Positions 1-8,678 of a DNA stretch of 64,000 bases are shown here, one piece after another. The notes under the pieces were generated by a model, which was not told where the DNA came from, ran no database searches, and saw only the letters and a list, made by a program, of their open reading frames with translations. How positions within the stretch are numbered: position 1 is the first letter of the stretch; every line of letters starts with the position of its first letter. Both the position numbers and the translations under genes were made by a program. This stretch comes from DAISVY01 sp036826635 (GTDB lineage Bacteria; Zixibacteria; MSB-5A5; GN15; FEB-12). Location: positions 124,001 through 188,000 of the forward strand of contig DAISVY010000006.1 in the NCBI GenBank assembly GCA_036826635.1. Direction: 5' to 3'.

Positions 1-1
1 T

Positions 2-130
2 CGGGTAGCTCCGATTTCAAAAAAACCGGCCTTCGACACCGGCTATACACACCCGACCGACATCTTCGGCTCAGAAAAAAAACTCCTGATTCCATATGCT
101 ACGTCAGACCCTGCCGATACAAATCAATAG
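2..130 (+). CDS. Possible C-terminal end of a gene starting left of the window
   Basis: Frame 2 is open from the left edge to a TAG at 128-130 and gives about 42 residues of protein-like sequence (it includes FDTGYTHPTDIF and LLIPYATSDPADTNQ). The LIPYATSD stretch recalls the last strands of beta-propeller glycosidase-like proteins, but this is a weak impression from a few residues. Frame 1 is also open for a similar length, so the call is uncertain. The upstream part is needed to name it. Confidence 0.3.
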   Translation, partial: RVAPISKKPAFDTGYTHPTDIFGSEKKLLIPYATSDPADTNQ

Positions 131-197
131 CTGTTGCATCACGCACGCGCCTTGGGTAGATTGTATGGGCTGTCTGATGTGTTCGCGGTGAGCTAAA

Positions 198-1283
198 ATG
201 AAAAGAGAATATCTGCTCATATCGCTTTTCTTTGTTATATCGGCGGCCATATTCTATCTGTTCTATCAAGTAGTCATCCCGTTTTTTATTCCCATCAGTT
301 GGGCCGGCGTACTGGTTATTCTCTTCTTCCCGCTTTACGAAAAGACTCTCAAATGTGTGAAGAAGCGCGGTCTGGCCGCACTGATAATGTGCTTTTTTAT
401 CGTCATTCTCATCATCGGTCCGCTAACGTATTTGTTCGTGGCGCTGGTCGATGAAGCCGCCGACGCCGTGGCCAAAGTCAACGCACTCTACAAAAGCGGT
501 CAACTTACGGCGCTGCTCAACATCGACATCCCCTGGTTCGATACCATCAAAGATCGACTGGCCCCCTATTACGATCTTTCCAAGATCAACGCCGATGAAA
601 TCATACGTGACGCCATCAACCGGGTCGGGGGAGTGGTTCTGAGTCAGACCACCTGGCTGGTAGCCAACGGTACCCGGACGTTCTTCTATTTCTTCCTGAT
701 GATTTTCGCCATGTACTACTTTTTTAAGGACGGGGAGTTTTTAATTAATCGTATCAAACGACTCATGCCCATGAAACAGCCGCAGGTTAATATCGCTTTC
801 TCGCAGCTTCGCGATGTTATCTACGCCACCATGTACGGCGGGGTGGTCATCGCCTTATTGCAGGGAGTGCTGGGCGGGTTACTGTTTGTTGTCATGGGGA
901 TACCCTCTCCGGTTTTCTGGGGTGCTATCATGGCGTTCCTGGCTATTATCCCGATAGTGGGGGCATTTATAGTATACATCCCGGCCGGGCTCATATTGAT
1001 AGTCAGCGGCTCTTACGTCAAAGGTATAATAGTCATTCTGTTCGGCTCGCTGGTGATCAGCCAGACCGATAATTTTATCCGTCCCTACCTGATTTCCGGT
1101 CGAACGAGTATTCATCCCCTGATGCTTTTCTTTACTATTCTGGGCGGTATTGCCACCTTCGGCATGCTGGGGATCGTGCTGGGGCCAATGATTGCGGCCG
1201 GGTTGACTATCCTTCTACGCGTTTTCGAAATGCGCCTGCACCCGGAAGACGAGGAAATGCCCCACCTGGAGCCGGACGAGTAG
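198..1283 (+). CDS. AI-2E family (PerM/TqsA-like) membrane transporter
   Basis: A 361-residue polytopic inner-membrane protein of the AI-2E transporter family. The N-terminus has two closely spaced membrane segments (about residues 5-45), then another near 60-85, a soluble charged region around 90-150, and a block of hydrophobic segments from about 150 to 340. The GGLLFVVMGIPSPVFWG stretch and the late LGIVLGPMIAAGL glycine-rich segment are typical of the family. Substrates of most members are unproven (quorum signal, ions or other small solutes), so a specific substrate is not claimed. The acidic C-terminal tail is ordinary. It stands alone, followed about 140 bases later by an epimerase gene on the same strand. 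Confidence 0.85.
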   Translation: MKREYLLISLFFVISAAIFYLFYQVVIPFFIPISWAGVLVILFFPLYEKTLKCVKKRGLAALIMCFFIVILIIGPLTYLFVALVDEAADAVAKVNALYKSGQLTALLNIDIPWFDTIKDRLAPYYDLSKINADEIIRDAINRVGGVVLSQTTWLVANGTRTFFYFFLMIFAMYYFFKDGEFLINRIKRLMPMKQPQVNIAFSQLRDVIYATMYGGVVIALLQGVLGGLLFVVMGIPSPVFWGAIMAFLAIIPIVGAFIVYIPAGLILIVSGSYVKGIIVILFGSLVISQTDNFIRPYLISGRTSIHPLMLFFTILGGIATFGMLGIVLGPMIAAGLTILLRVFEMRLHPEDEEMPHLEPDE

Positions 1284-1423
1284 ACAGGGGCAGATTGCCC
1301 GGCCTTGCTTATTTTCGAAAATCAGGTATACTGCCACTGGCCCGAGCCCACCCCAGAGTGGGCTTTTAGCTGTATAATACAGGGACCCGACGGCGGATTG
1401 CGAGACTGAAAGAGAAAAATATA

Positions 1424-2482
1424 ATGAAGAACAAGCGTGTTTTGGTTACCGGCGGCGCCGGATTTCTCGGTTATCATCTGGCCCAGAATCTTCCCCATCG
1501 CGGGGCGGCCTTCATGGCCTTCAACGACATCGCTCCCTTTATCGATGACGAATATCCCGAAGGTTCGTTGCTGGTTAATGTCGACGTTCGTGACGCCGAC
1601 GCCATGTATCGACTGATTCACGATAACAAAATCGACACCATCATTCACTGTGCCGCGGCTCTGCCGCTGTGGCCCCGCGAAGAGATTATGTCGACCAACA
1701 TCGCGGGGGTGCGCAACACTCTCGATCAGGCACGCAAGTGCAATGTCGAACGGGTGATATTCATAAGCTCCACCGCCGTCTATGGTGTTCCGGAAAAACA
1801 CCCGCTGGTCGAAGATGATCACCTTGAAGGGGTAGGCGCATACGGCGAGAGCAAAATTGCCGGGGAAGAAGTCTGTGCCGAATTCCGCGAACAAGGCATG
1901 TGTATCCCGGTTATCCGACCCAAGACGTTCATCGGCACCGCTCGGCTGGGCGTGTTCCAGATTCTGTATGACTGGGTGGACAGCGGCAAGCACATTCCCA
2001 TCATCGGCAAAGGGGAAAACCTCTACCAGTTGCTGGAAGTATCCGACCTGATCGAGGCCATCTATCTGGCGGCTATCGCTCCCCCGGAACTGGCCAACGA
2101 CATTTTCAACGTAGGCGCCCAGCATTTCGAAAAAGTCAAGCTGGATGTCGGTGCCTTGTGCGATTTTGCCGGCAACGGTTCGCGCGTACTACCGACCCCC
2201 GCCCCTCTTGTCAAAGGTATGCTGTCCGTGTTCGAGTTCATGAAAATCTCCCCCTTGTATAAATGGGTCTACGGCACAGCCGACAAGGACTCGTACGTCT
2301 CGACCGCAAAAATCGAAGAAAAACTGGGCTGGAAAGCGACCCATTCCAACCAGGACGCCCTGATCGTGTCACATCGCTGGTATCTCGAACACAAAGAAGA
2401 ACTGGCCCATCAAAAGGCCGGTATCACCCATCGGGTGGGCTGGAATCAGGGGATTCTCAAACTGTTCAAACGAATTATGTAG
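1424..2482 (+). CDS. NAD-dependent epimerase/dehydratase (extended SDR)
   Basis: A 352-residue extended short-chain dehydrogenase/reductase. The Rossmann motif is VTGGAGFLGYHLAQNL at residues 7-22. Downstream are the catalytic serine region ISSTAVYG (near 115) and YGESK (near 144), the Tyr-x3-Lys pair. The family acts on NDP-sugars or related hydroxy-ketones, and the substrate cannot be read from the sequence. Residues after about 250 form the variable substrate domain and end in a basic tail. The start ATG follows an A-rich GAAAGAG stretch. It is separated from the nucleotide-sugar operon at 5.2 kb by three minus-strand genes, so it may serve another pathway. Confidence 0.8.
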   Translation: MKNKRVLVTGGAGFLGYHLAQNLPHRGAAFMAFNDIAPFIDDEYPEGSLLVNVDVRDADAMYRLIHDNKIDTIIHCAAALPLWPREEIMSTNIAGVRNTLDQARKCNVERVIFISSTAVYGVPEKHPLVEDDHLEGVGAYGESKIAGEEVCAEFREQGMCIPVIRPKTFIGTARLGVFQILYDWVDSGKHIPIIGKGENLYQLLEVSDLIEAIYLAAIAPPELANDIFNVGAQHFEKVKLDVGALCDFAGNGSRVLPTPAPLVKGMLSVFEFMKISPLYKWVYGTADKDSYVSTAKIEEKLGWKATHSNQDALIVSHRWYLEHKEELAHQKAGITHRVGWNQGILKLFKRIM

Positions 2483-2495
2483 CAACCGGGGTTTT

Positions 2496-2996
2496 TCAGA
2501 TCTCCGGTTCCTTCATACCATAATCGGCCCATTGTTCTTTGGCCGGACCGAACACCCCGGGCACCTTAAGGCCGGCCTGACGCATCAGAACCGTCATCTG
2601 GCCGCGATGGTGAATCTCATGCAGACCGAGAACATGAAGAGTCAGACCGCGTTTCCATTTTTCACCGTACATATCGTCCTCAACAGCCAGAGCCTGATCA
2701 TCCCAACCGCTGATGCGGTCCAGAAGCTCCCCGGCAGCCGCTCCGTAAGCCTCGCTTATTTCCGCAGCCGTGGCCGGTACGGGCGCTCCCTCATCGACCG
2801 CCGAAATACCGAGCCCGGCGCGATTCATCATCTCCGGTATGGACGTGACGATATGCCAGGCCACACGGCCAAGCGTACGATGACCATCGGCCACCGCCTG
2901 TGACAGACTTTCGTCGGTCATGGCATCCATAATTTGCCTGGTCTGGGCCGACTGTCGCTGCCAGCTTTCTTTGAAATCATTGATCTTGTAATACAT
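2496..2996 (-). CDS. DinB family protein
   Basis: A 166-residue four-helix-bundle protein of the DinB/YfiT-like superfamily. The metal-binding histidines are visible: one in RVAWHIVTSIPEM near residue 48 and two in LGLHEIHHRGQM near 130. These proteins bind a divalent metal, and many act as thiol-dependent transferases. The function of this one is unknown. The ATG at 2996 has a strong GAGGGAG ribosome site. It lies next to the aldo/keto reductase on the same strand but with a 60-base gap. The 3' end nearly meets the convergent epimerase. Confidence 0.8.
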   Translation of the reverse strand: MYYKINDFKESWQRQSAQTRQIMDAMTDESLSQAVADGHRTLGRVAWHIVTSIPEMMNRAGLGISAVDEGAPVPATAAEISEAYGAAAGELLDRISGWDDQALAVEDDMYGEKWKRGLTLHVLGLHEIHHRGQMTVLMRQAGLKVPGVFGPAKEQWADYGMKEPEI

Positions 2997-3059
2997 AACA
3001 CTCCCTCGCTTCAGTCATCGATAACACCGATTATACTACCCCCAAATCCCCGGTGGCAA

Positions 3060-4019
3060 TCACATCCTGAAGCGGGTCGAGGGCGTCGCACCGAGGATAA
3101 TTTCGATTTTTTCGATATTCTCGGAGTCCAGTTCCACGTCGGAAGCCGCCAGATTTTCTTCCAACTGCTCGACCGCGGTTGCCCCGGTTATCGCGGCGCT
3201 GATCTCCCGTTTTCTGAGAATCCAGGCCAGAGCCAATTGCCCCGTCGTGATGTCCAGCTCGGCGGCCAGAGCTCCCAGCTTTCTGACCCGGCTGAGGTTT
3301 TCGTCGGTTATATGCCCGGCCAGCCACATCGTCTCACTACCACGAGTCCCCCTGGGGGCACCGTCATTATATTTCCCGGTAAGTAAACCCTGAGCCAGCG
3401 GGGACCATACGGTCAGCCCCATGCCATGCCGGTCACAGGCAGGCATTATGCGTTCTTCGATATGTCGATCCAGCATATTGTAGCGGGGCTGCTCCACGCT
3501 TGGCAGGTAACCGTTGTATTCTTTCGCGATTCCTACGGCCTGTTCTATTTCTTCGGCTTCCCACACCGACGTACCCCAATACAACACCTTACCCTGCCGG
3601 ACGAGATCACTCATGGCACGTACGGTTTCCTCGACCGGCGTGTCGGGATCAAAGCGATGACAGTAGTACAGATCAAGGTAGTCGGTACCGATGCGTTTGA
3701 GCGATTGTTCGACCGATTCCATAATATGTTTGCGGCTCAGTCCCCGGTCGTTAGGATTGTCCGACATCGGCCAGAATACCTTGCTGGAAAGAACCAGATC
3801 GGAACGCCTGACGTCTTTGATAGCCACCCCGACCGTTTTCTCCGCTTCTCCCTTGGCGTAGATGTCGGCGATATCGAGAAGATTGACCCCCTGATCGATA
3901 GCCGTGCGAATAATCCGGACAGCGATTTTATCTTCTACCGGTCCGCCATAGGTGAGCCAGGCACCGAGGGCTATTTCGGACACTTTGAGTCCGGTCCGGC
4001 CCACATTACGATACTTCAT
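3060..4019 (-). CDS. Aldo/keto reductase (Kv-beta/YghZ-like)
   Basis: A 319-residue NADPH-dependent aldo/keto reductase. The catalytic tetrad is visible: Asp and Tyr in DIADIYAKGEAE (near residue 50), Lys in SSKVFW (near 80) and His in YYCHRFDPD (near 118). The cofactor loop near 210-220 (WSPLAQGLLTGKYNDG) is of the voltage-gated-potassium-channel beta-subunit type. It probably reduces small carbonyl compounds, and the physiological substrate is not evident. The start ATG at 4019 follows CGGAGGAACGGAGAAAA. The next gene upstream on the strand is the TPR protein, 32 bases away, so the two may be co-transcribed. Confidence 0.88.
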   Translation of the reverse strand: MKYRNVGRTGLKVSEIALGAWLTYGGPVEDKIAVRIIRTAIDQGVNLLDIADIYAKGEAEKTVGVAIKDVRRSDLVLSSKVFWPMSDNPNDRGLSRKHIMESVEQSLKRIGTDYLDLYYCHRFDPDTPVEETVRAMSDLVRQGKVLYWGTSVWEAEEIEQAVGIAKEYNGYLPSVEQPRYNMLDRHIEERIMPACDRHGMGLTVWSPLAQGLLTGKYNDGAPRGTRGSETMWLAGHITDENLSRVRKLGALAAELDITTGQLALAWILRKREISAAITGATAVEQLEENLAASDVELDSENIEKIEIILGATPSTRFRM

Positions 4020-4051
4020 TTTTCTCCGTTCCTCCGATGGCTGCCACGACG

Positions 4052-5029
4052 TTATTCGAGTTGCCCGATGCGTTCGTTAATGTGATCCCATACCTCGGCC
4101 CAGGTTTTGTCGAACCCGGCCGCCCGGTACTCCTCGCGGGCGCGTTTGAGCATATTCAACCCTTCGGCCTTCCGACCTTCGGCTACGGCAATCTCGCCCA
4201 GATCTTCAAGAGCCTGACCGGTCGCGGAATGGTCGCCCAGTCTTTCGGCCCAGGCCAGCACCGGCCGGAGCCAGGCGGCGGCTTCCTTATATTTCCCCAA
4301 CAGGCGACAGGTCATGCCGACATGATAATCGGCGTACAGCTTCGCCAGTTCGCCGGAGAAACGCCAGTGATATTCACGAGCCTTGAGAAAACAAGCCAGA
4401 GCGCTGTCGAACTGCTCGATATCGTAATAGGTGGTGGCAAGATTGTTCCAGAGCGGCCCCAGCCAGCTTTCTTCGCCGTACGCCTCGGCCGCTTCGATAC
4501 CACGCTTGCCCCATTCGATCTGTTCCTCGGGGTCTGTCGCGACAATCGCGATCATATGGGCGGCATCAACAGCCCTTGAGGTCAGACCGTTGGTGTTGCA
4601 ATAGACGTACATTTCGTCGAAGGTCTTCCGGGCAACCGCCAGACTATCGTCCTGCCATTCGAATCTTCCCCGCACACCCAGATATCTCGACCAGCCCATG
4701 GGGTCGTCGTCGGAAGCGCGTTCCTCGGCCTGCCTGAGCCACTTGCGACCTTCTTCCTTGTTGTTCAGTATAAGATACATGCGGGCAATTTGGGCAAGGG
4801 CTTCGGTTTCGACCGGGCGATTGAACTCGGCTCGGGCCACCTCGGCTACCTGCATGTATTTCTCCAGAGCCGCCCGGTGGTCTCTTGTCTGGAAAACCGC
4901 ATCGGCGGTTTCAAGCAAAGAATCGGCGGTGTTTTCGTTCGACATTTGGGCTCCTTTTTCACGAACTTCCACGGCCGAAAGCAAGCAGGGGAAAGACAAA
5001 ATAATAACGGCCATGCAGAGACTTTTCAT
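4052..5029 (-). CDS. TPR-repeat protein with two possible starts (exported or cytosolic)
   Basis: A protein of 325 residues from the ATG at 5029, which has a TGGAGGTTGG ribosome site and encodes a signal-peptide-like segment (MKSLCMAVIILSFPCLLSA). A second in-frame ATG at 4945 also has an excellent site (AAAGGAG, six-base gap) and would give a 297-residue cytosolic protein starting MSNENTADSL. From there the protein is helical with tetratricopeptide-type periodicity to the C-terminus (for example ALEKYMQVAEVA, ALACFLKAREYH and AEGLNMLKRAREEY). TPR proteins are scaffolds, so no enzyme function is implied. The reductase gene follows closely on the same strand. Confidence 0.65.
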   Translation of the reverse strand: MKSLCMAVIILSFPCLLSAVEVREKGAQMSNENTADSLLETADAVFQTRDHRAALEKYMQVAEVARAEFNRPVETEALAQIARMYLILNNKEEGRKWLRQAEERASDDDPMGWSRYLGVRGRFEWQDDSLAVARKTFDEMYVYCNTNGLTSRAVDAAHMIAIVATDPEEQIEWGKRGIEAAEAYGEESWLGPLWNNLATTYYDIEQFDSALACFLKAREYHWRFSGELAKLYADYHVGMTCRLLGKYKEAAAWLRPVLAWAERLGDHSATGQALEDLGEIAVAEGRKAEGLNMLKRAREEYRAAGFDKTWAEVWDHINERIGQLE

Positions 5030-5238
5030 GCCAACCTCCATCCGGTGGGATATCATAATATACGGCAGTCCCGACGGCATCTCAACCGATTACCGGGCGG
5101 AGCAGCGGCCTTTGCAGTTGACCGTCGGAGAGCAGCGGCCTATATTCGGCCATTGACAAACCATCGTCGATCCGGGAATTACGGATCGAACCGAGCCTTC
5201 GAAACACCGAGGCCCGGCACAGTTCGGAAGGATATATT

Positions 5239-6198
5239 ATGCGCGCGCTTATCACTGGCATTACCGGTCAGGACGGATCGTATCTGGCCGAGTGGCTTCT
5301 GAAAAAGGGATATGAAGTCGTCGGTATGGTTCGACGCTCTTCGACCGAATCTTTCGAACGTATCAATCATATCAAGGACCGGCTGACCCTGGTACAGGCT
5401 GACCTTCTCGATCAATTGTCCATCATCAGTATCATCGAGGACTACCATCCCGAGGAGGTCTACAATCTGGCCGCCCAGTCGTTCGTTCCGGCAAGCTGGA
5501 CACAACCGGTGTTGACCGGTCAGTTCGACGCCCTGGGCGTGACGAAAATGCTGGAAGCAATTCGGCTGGTGGATAAAAAAATCAGGTTCTACCAGGCTTC
5601 GTCTTCGGAGATGTTCGGCAAAGTCCGCGAGGTCCCGCAAAAAGAAAGCACCCCCTTCTACCCTCGCTCACCCTACGGAGTAGCCAAGGTTTACGGTCAC
5701 TGGATCACGATCAACTACCGCGAGAGCTACGGCATCCACGCCAGCAGCGGCATCCTGTTCAACCACGAATCACCCCGCCGGGGACTGGAGTTCGTGACTC
5801 GCAAAGTTACCGATGGTGCGGTGCGGATCAAGCTGGGCATGAGCAAACAACTGGCGCTGGGTAATCTGGACGCAAAACGCGACTGGGGCTACGCCGGTGA
5901 CTACGTACGCGCGATGTGGATGATGCTGCAACAACCGGAGGCCGGCGATTATGTCATAGCCACCGGGGAAACACATTCGGTGCGAGAGCTGGTCGAAGAA
6001 GCCTTTTCCGCCCTTGATCTGGATTACAAAAAGTACGTGGTAACCGATCCGAAATTTGTCCGACCGGCCGAGGTTGACCTGCTGGTGGGAGACAACTCAC
6101 ACGCCCGGGAAAAACTCGGCTGGGAACCACAGGTGACGTTCAGGGACCTGGTCAAAATGATGGTCGAGGCCGATCTGAAGCGTTTGTCCAAGAAATGA
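5239..6198 (+). CDS. gmd: GDP-mannose 4,6-dehydratase
   Basis: A 319-residue extended SDR with the GDP-mannose dehydratase signature: ITGITGQDGSYLAEWL at 5-20, SSSEMFGKV at 121-129, catalytic YGVAK at 146-150 and the NHESPRRG loop after 170. It converts GDP-D-mannose to GDP-4-keto-6-deoxy-D-mannose, the branch point to GDP-rhamnose, GDP-fucose and related sugars. Length is slightly short for the family (about 320-370). The ATG has an AAGGA site. The stop overlaps the next start as ATGA, so the two genes are translated together. It opens a three-gene nucleotide-sugar operon ending in a terminator at 8573. Confidence 0.92.
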   Translation: MRALITGITGQDGSYLAEWLLKKGYEVVGMVRRSSTESFERINHIKDRLTLVQADLLDQLSIISIIEDYHPEEVYNLAAQSFVPASWTQPVLTGQFDALGVTKMLEAIRLVDKKIRFYQASSSEMFGKVREVPQKESTPFYPRSPYGVAKVYGHWITINYRESYGIHASSGILFNHESPRRGLEFVTRKVTDGAVRIKLGMSKQLALGNLDAKRDWGYAGDYVRAMWMMLQQPEAGDYVIATGETHSVRELVEEAFSALDLDYKKYVVTDPKFVRPAEVDLLVGDNSHAREKLGWEPQVTFRDLVKMMVEADLKRLSKK

Positions 6199-7199
6199 AA
6201 AAACGCCGGGCTTTTATAACCGGCATCGCCGGGTTTGCCGGGTCGTACCTGGCCGAGGAACTGCTGACCGAGGGATTCGAGGTCCTTGGCTCGCTCTATG
6301 GTAATGAATCTACCCGGAATATCGAGGCCTTCGGAAACAGCCTGAAATTATATCCTCTCGATATTCTGGAGCCCGACCATTGCCGAAAACTCATTACCCA
6401 ACTGAAACCGGATTATATTTTCCATCTGGCCGCTCTGGCGTCGGTGGGGCAGTCTTTCGAGAAAGAGCGAGCTTTCTTCCGGGTCAATTTCGAAGGCACG
6501 GTTAATGTCCTTGAGGCGGCCCGCCAGATACCACGTCTGAAAGCATTCCTGTTCGTGAGTTCAGCCGATGTTTACGGCGCTTTCAGTCCCAAGGGCAAAA
6601 CCCTGACCGAAGAACAGCCTTTCAACCCCATTTCTCCTTATGGGATATCAAAAGCGGCCGCGGAACGAACGGCTTTGTATTACCACCGCAGCTATGGCCT
6701 GCCGGTAATCGTAGCTCGATCATTCAACCACAGCGGCCCGAAACAGGACGACGGTTTCGTCATCCCGGCTTTCAGTAAACAGATCGCTTCAATCGAAGCC
6801 GGTTTTCAACCGCCGGTGGTGAAGACGGGCGACCTGTCGGCACGCCGCGACCTGAGTGACGTTCGCGATATCGTTCGGGGATATCGTCTGGCCGTAACGG
6901 TCGGTCAGCCCGGCCAGGTATACCAGTTTTGTTCCGGGCGGTCGGTCTCGATCCAGAAAGTTCTCGACTTATTACTGACCATGTCATCCGGCAGAATCAA
7001 ACAGAAAATTGACCGGGCAAAACTGCGAAAATCAGATATCCCCGTACTGCGTGGAAGTAACCGCAAGGCAACTCAAAAGCTGGGCTTCAAAACCCGATAC
7101 AAATTAAGAGATACGCTCCTTGACACACTTGCTTACTGGAGAAAAGAGGTTAGGGGCAATATCACGAAAAAAGCAACGAAGGCAGGAGAATCAGAATAA
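6195..7199 (+). CDS. rmd: GDP-4-keto-6-deoxy-D-mannose reductase-like epimerase
   Basis: A 334-residue extended SDR: Rossmann motif FITGIAGFAGSYLAEELL at 7-24, SSADVYG at 122-128, YGISK at 149-153 and the NHSGPKQ loop near 180. These match reductases that turn GDP-4-keto-6-deoxy-mannose into GDP-D-rhamnose. The symbol is inferred from similarity and from position directly behind gmd (4-base overlap). An epimerase of a related 6-deoxysugar pathway remains possible. The C-terminal 20 residues are basic and look appended. The stop TAA shares a base with the ATG of the following dehydrogenase (TAATG). Confidence 0.78.
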   Translation: MKKRRAFITGIAGFAGSYLAEELLTEGFEVLGSLYGNESTRNIEAFGNSLKLYPLDILEPDHCRKLITQLKPDYIFHLAALASVGQSFEKERAFFRVNFEGTVNVLEAARQIPRLKAFLFVSSADVYGAFSPKGKTLTEEQPFNPISPYGISKAAAERTALYYHRSYGLPVIVARSFNHSGPKQDDGFVIPAFSKQIASIEAGFQPPVVKTGDLSARRDLSDVRDIVRGYRLAVTVGQPGQVYQFCSGRSVSIQKVLDLLLTMSSGRIKQKIDRAKLRKSDIPVLRGSNRKATQKLGFKTRYKLRDTLLDTLAYWRKEVRGNITKKATKAGESE

Positions 7200-8542
7200 T
7201 GCTACAAGGGACCAAACCGAAAAGTAAAAGCGCGGCGGCGCTGATTGCAAAAATCAAGGAGCGCAAAGCCCGGGTGGGCGTTATCGGGCTCGGCTATGTC
7301 GGTCTTCCGCTGTCGATGGTGATGGTCGAGGCCGGTTTCCCCGTAACGGGTTTCGATATCTCGCCGACCAAGGTCAAGCTCCTCAACGCGGGCAAGTCCG
7401 ACATCGACGACATCGACGACCAAACCGTAAAGAAAGCCATTGAATCCGGTAGTTTCAAGGCCACCTCCGATCCCAAGCTGCTGGCCAACATGGACACTAT
7501 CTCGATCTGTGTACCTACGCCCCTGTCGAAAACCAAGGACCCGGACGTAAGCTATATTCTGGCCGCTATGGACTGGGTGAAAGTCAACGTCAAGAAAGGT
7601 ACGCTGGTCGTTCTGGAATCGACCACCTATCCGGGGACTACCGAAGACCTGCTGCTGCCTATTTTGCAGGAAAAGGGCTTGAAAGTGGGACAGGATTTCT
7701 TCCTGGCCTTCTCGCCGGAGCGCGTTGATCCGGGCAATCCGGTTTACACCACTCACAATACGCCACGGGTGGTGGGCGGAGTAACGCCGGACTGCACTCT
7801 GGTAGCCCGGACGTTCTACGAACAATCCATACCCGATGTCTACCCTGTTTCCTCGACCAAAGCGGCTGAGATGGTCAAGCTGCTGGAAAACACGTTCCGT
7901 TCGGTCAATATCGGACTGGTCAACGAGATGGCGGTGATGTGCAACCGCCTGAACGTGAATGTCTGGGAGATAATCGACGCGGCCGCCAGCAAACCGTTCG
8001 GCTTTATGCCCTTCTACCCCGGTCCCGGACTGGGCGGGCACTGTATTCCCATCGACCCGCACTATTTGTCATGGAAGCTGAAATCTCTCAACTACTACGC
8101 TCGGTTTATCGAGCTGGCCGGCGATGTCAACAGTCATATGCCGGAATACGTGGTCGAACAGATCAGCGGCGTGCTCAACCGCCGGTTTGCCAAGGCCCTG
8201 AATAAGGCTTCCATTCTGGTGCTGGGGGTGGCCTACAAACGTAATATCAAGGACCTGCGTGAGTCACCGGCTATTGACGTTATAAAACTGCTTGAAGACA
8301 AAGGGGCCAAGGTCTGCTACAACGATCCGTATGTCCCCTCCTTCATGACCTGGAAAAACAAGCAGATGAAATCAACCCGCCTTACTCAGGCCGTAATCCA
8401 CAAAGCCGACCTGGTCGTAATTGTCACTGACCATAGCAGCTATGATTACGACTGGATTGTCAGAAACGCCCGGGTCGTGTTTGATACCCGCAACGCCACC
8501 ATCAAAGTTAAGAACAATCGCAGCAAGATAGAATTGCTCTAA
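7199..8542 (+). CDS. Nucleotide-sugar dehydrogenase (WbpA/TviB-type UDP-HexNAc 6-dehydrogenase)
   Basis: A 447-residue UDP-glucose/GDP-mannose dehydrogenase family enzyme. The NAD-binding GLGYVGLP is near residue 30, SPERVDPGN near 176, and the catalytic cysteine is C282 in GGHCIPIDP. The third domain holds VLGVAYKRNIKDLRESP. The PGPGLGGHCIPIDPHYLSWK context and SPERVDPGN are closer to UDP-GlcNAc or UDP-ManNAc dehydrogenases (WbpA, WecC, TviB) than to UDP-glucose dehydrogenases. It oxidises C6 twice to give a uronic acid for surface polysaccharide. It is the last gene of the gmd operon, with a CAGGAGA ribosome site inside the preceding gene. Confidence 0.88.
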   Translation: MLQGTKPKSKSAAALIAKIKERKARVGVIGLGYVGLPLSMVMVEAGFPVTGFDISPTKVKLLNAGKSDIDDIDDQTVKKAIESGSFKATSDPKLLANMDTISICVPTPLSKTKDPDVSYILAAMDWVKVNVKKGTLVVLESTTYPGTTEDLLLPILQEKGLKVGQDFFLAFSPERVDPGNPVYTTHNTPRVVGGVTPDCTLVARTFYEQSIPDVYPVSSTKAAEMVKLLENTFRSVNIGLVNEMAVMCNRLNVNVWEIIDAAASKPFGFMPFYPGPGLGGHCIPIDPHYLSWKLKSLNYYARFIELAGDVNSHMPEYVVEQISGVLNRRFAKALNKASILVLGVAYKRNIKDLRESPAIDVIKLLEDKGAKVCYNDPYVPSFMTWKNKQMKSTRLTQAVIHKADLVVIVTDHSSYDYDWIVRNARVVFDTRNATIKVKNNRSKIELL

Positions 8543-8572
8543 CGGCGTTGAGCCAGAAGACGATAAGCAGAT

Positions 8573-8603
8573 GAGCCGGTCAGATCGACCGGCTCTTTTT
8601 TTT
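8573..8603 (+). terminator. Rho-independent terminator of the nucleotide-sugar operon
   Basis: A perfect 9-bp stem GAGCCGGTC/GACCGGCTC (8573-8581 with 8587-8595) with a five-base loop is followed by eight T residues (8596-8603). It lies 30 bases after the dehydrogenase stop and about 75 bases before the next gene. Confidence 0.93.
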
Positions 8604-8678
8604 ATCGGAGACCTGTAAAACCCGGCTTTCGAGCCGATCTTACAATTAATGTAGAAAGCAATAAGCCAACCGGACCGT

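Noticed and set aside
5101..5152. Short direct repeat AGCAGCGGCCT, two copies
   Set aside because: Only two copies of 11 bases between divergent genes, with no sign of a mobile element or array.
7202..8062. 286-codon antisense frame over the nucleotide-sugar dehydrogenase
   Set aside because: It is the shadow of a gene with strong motifs and lacks any domain of its own.
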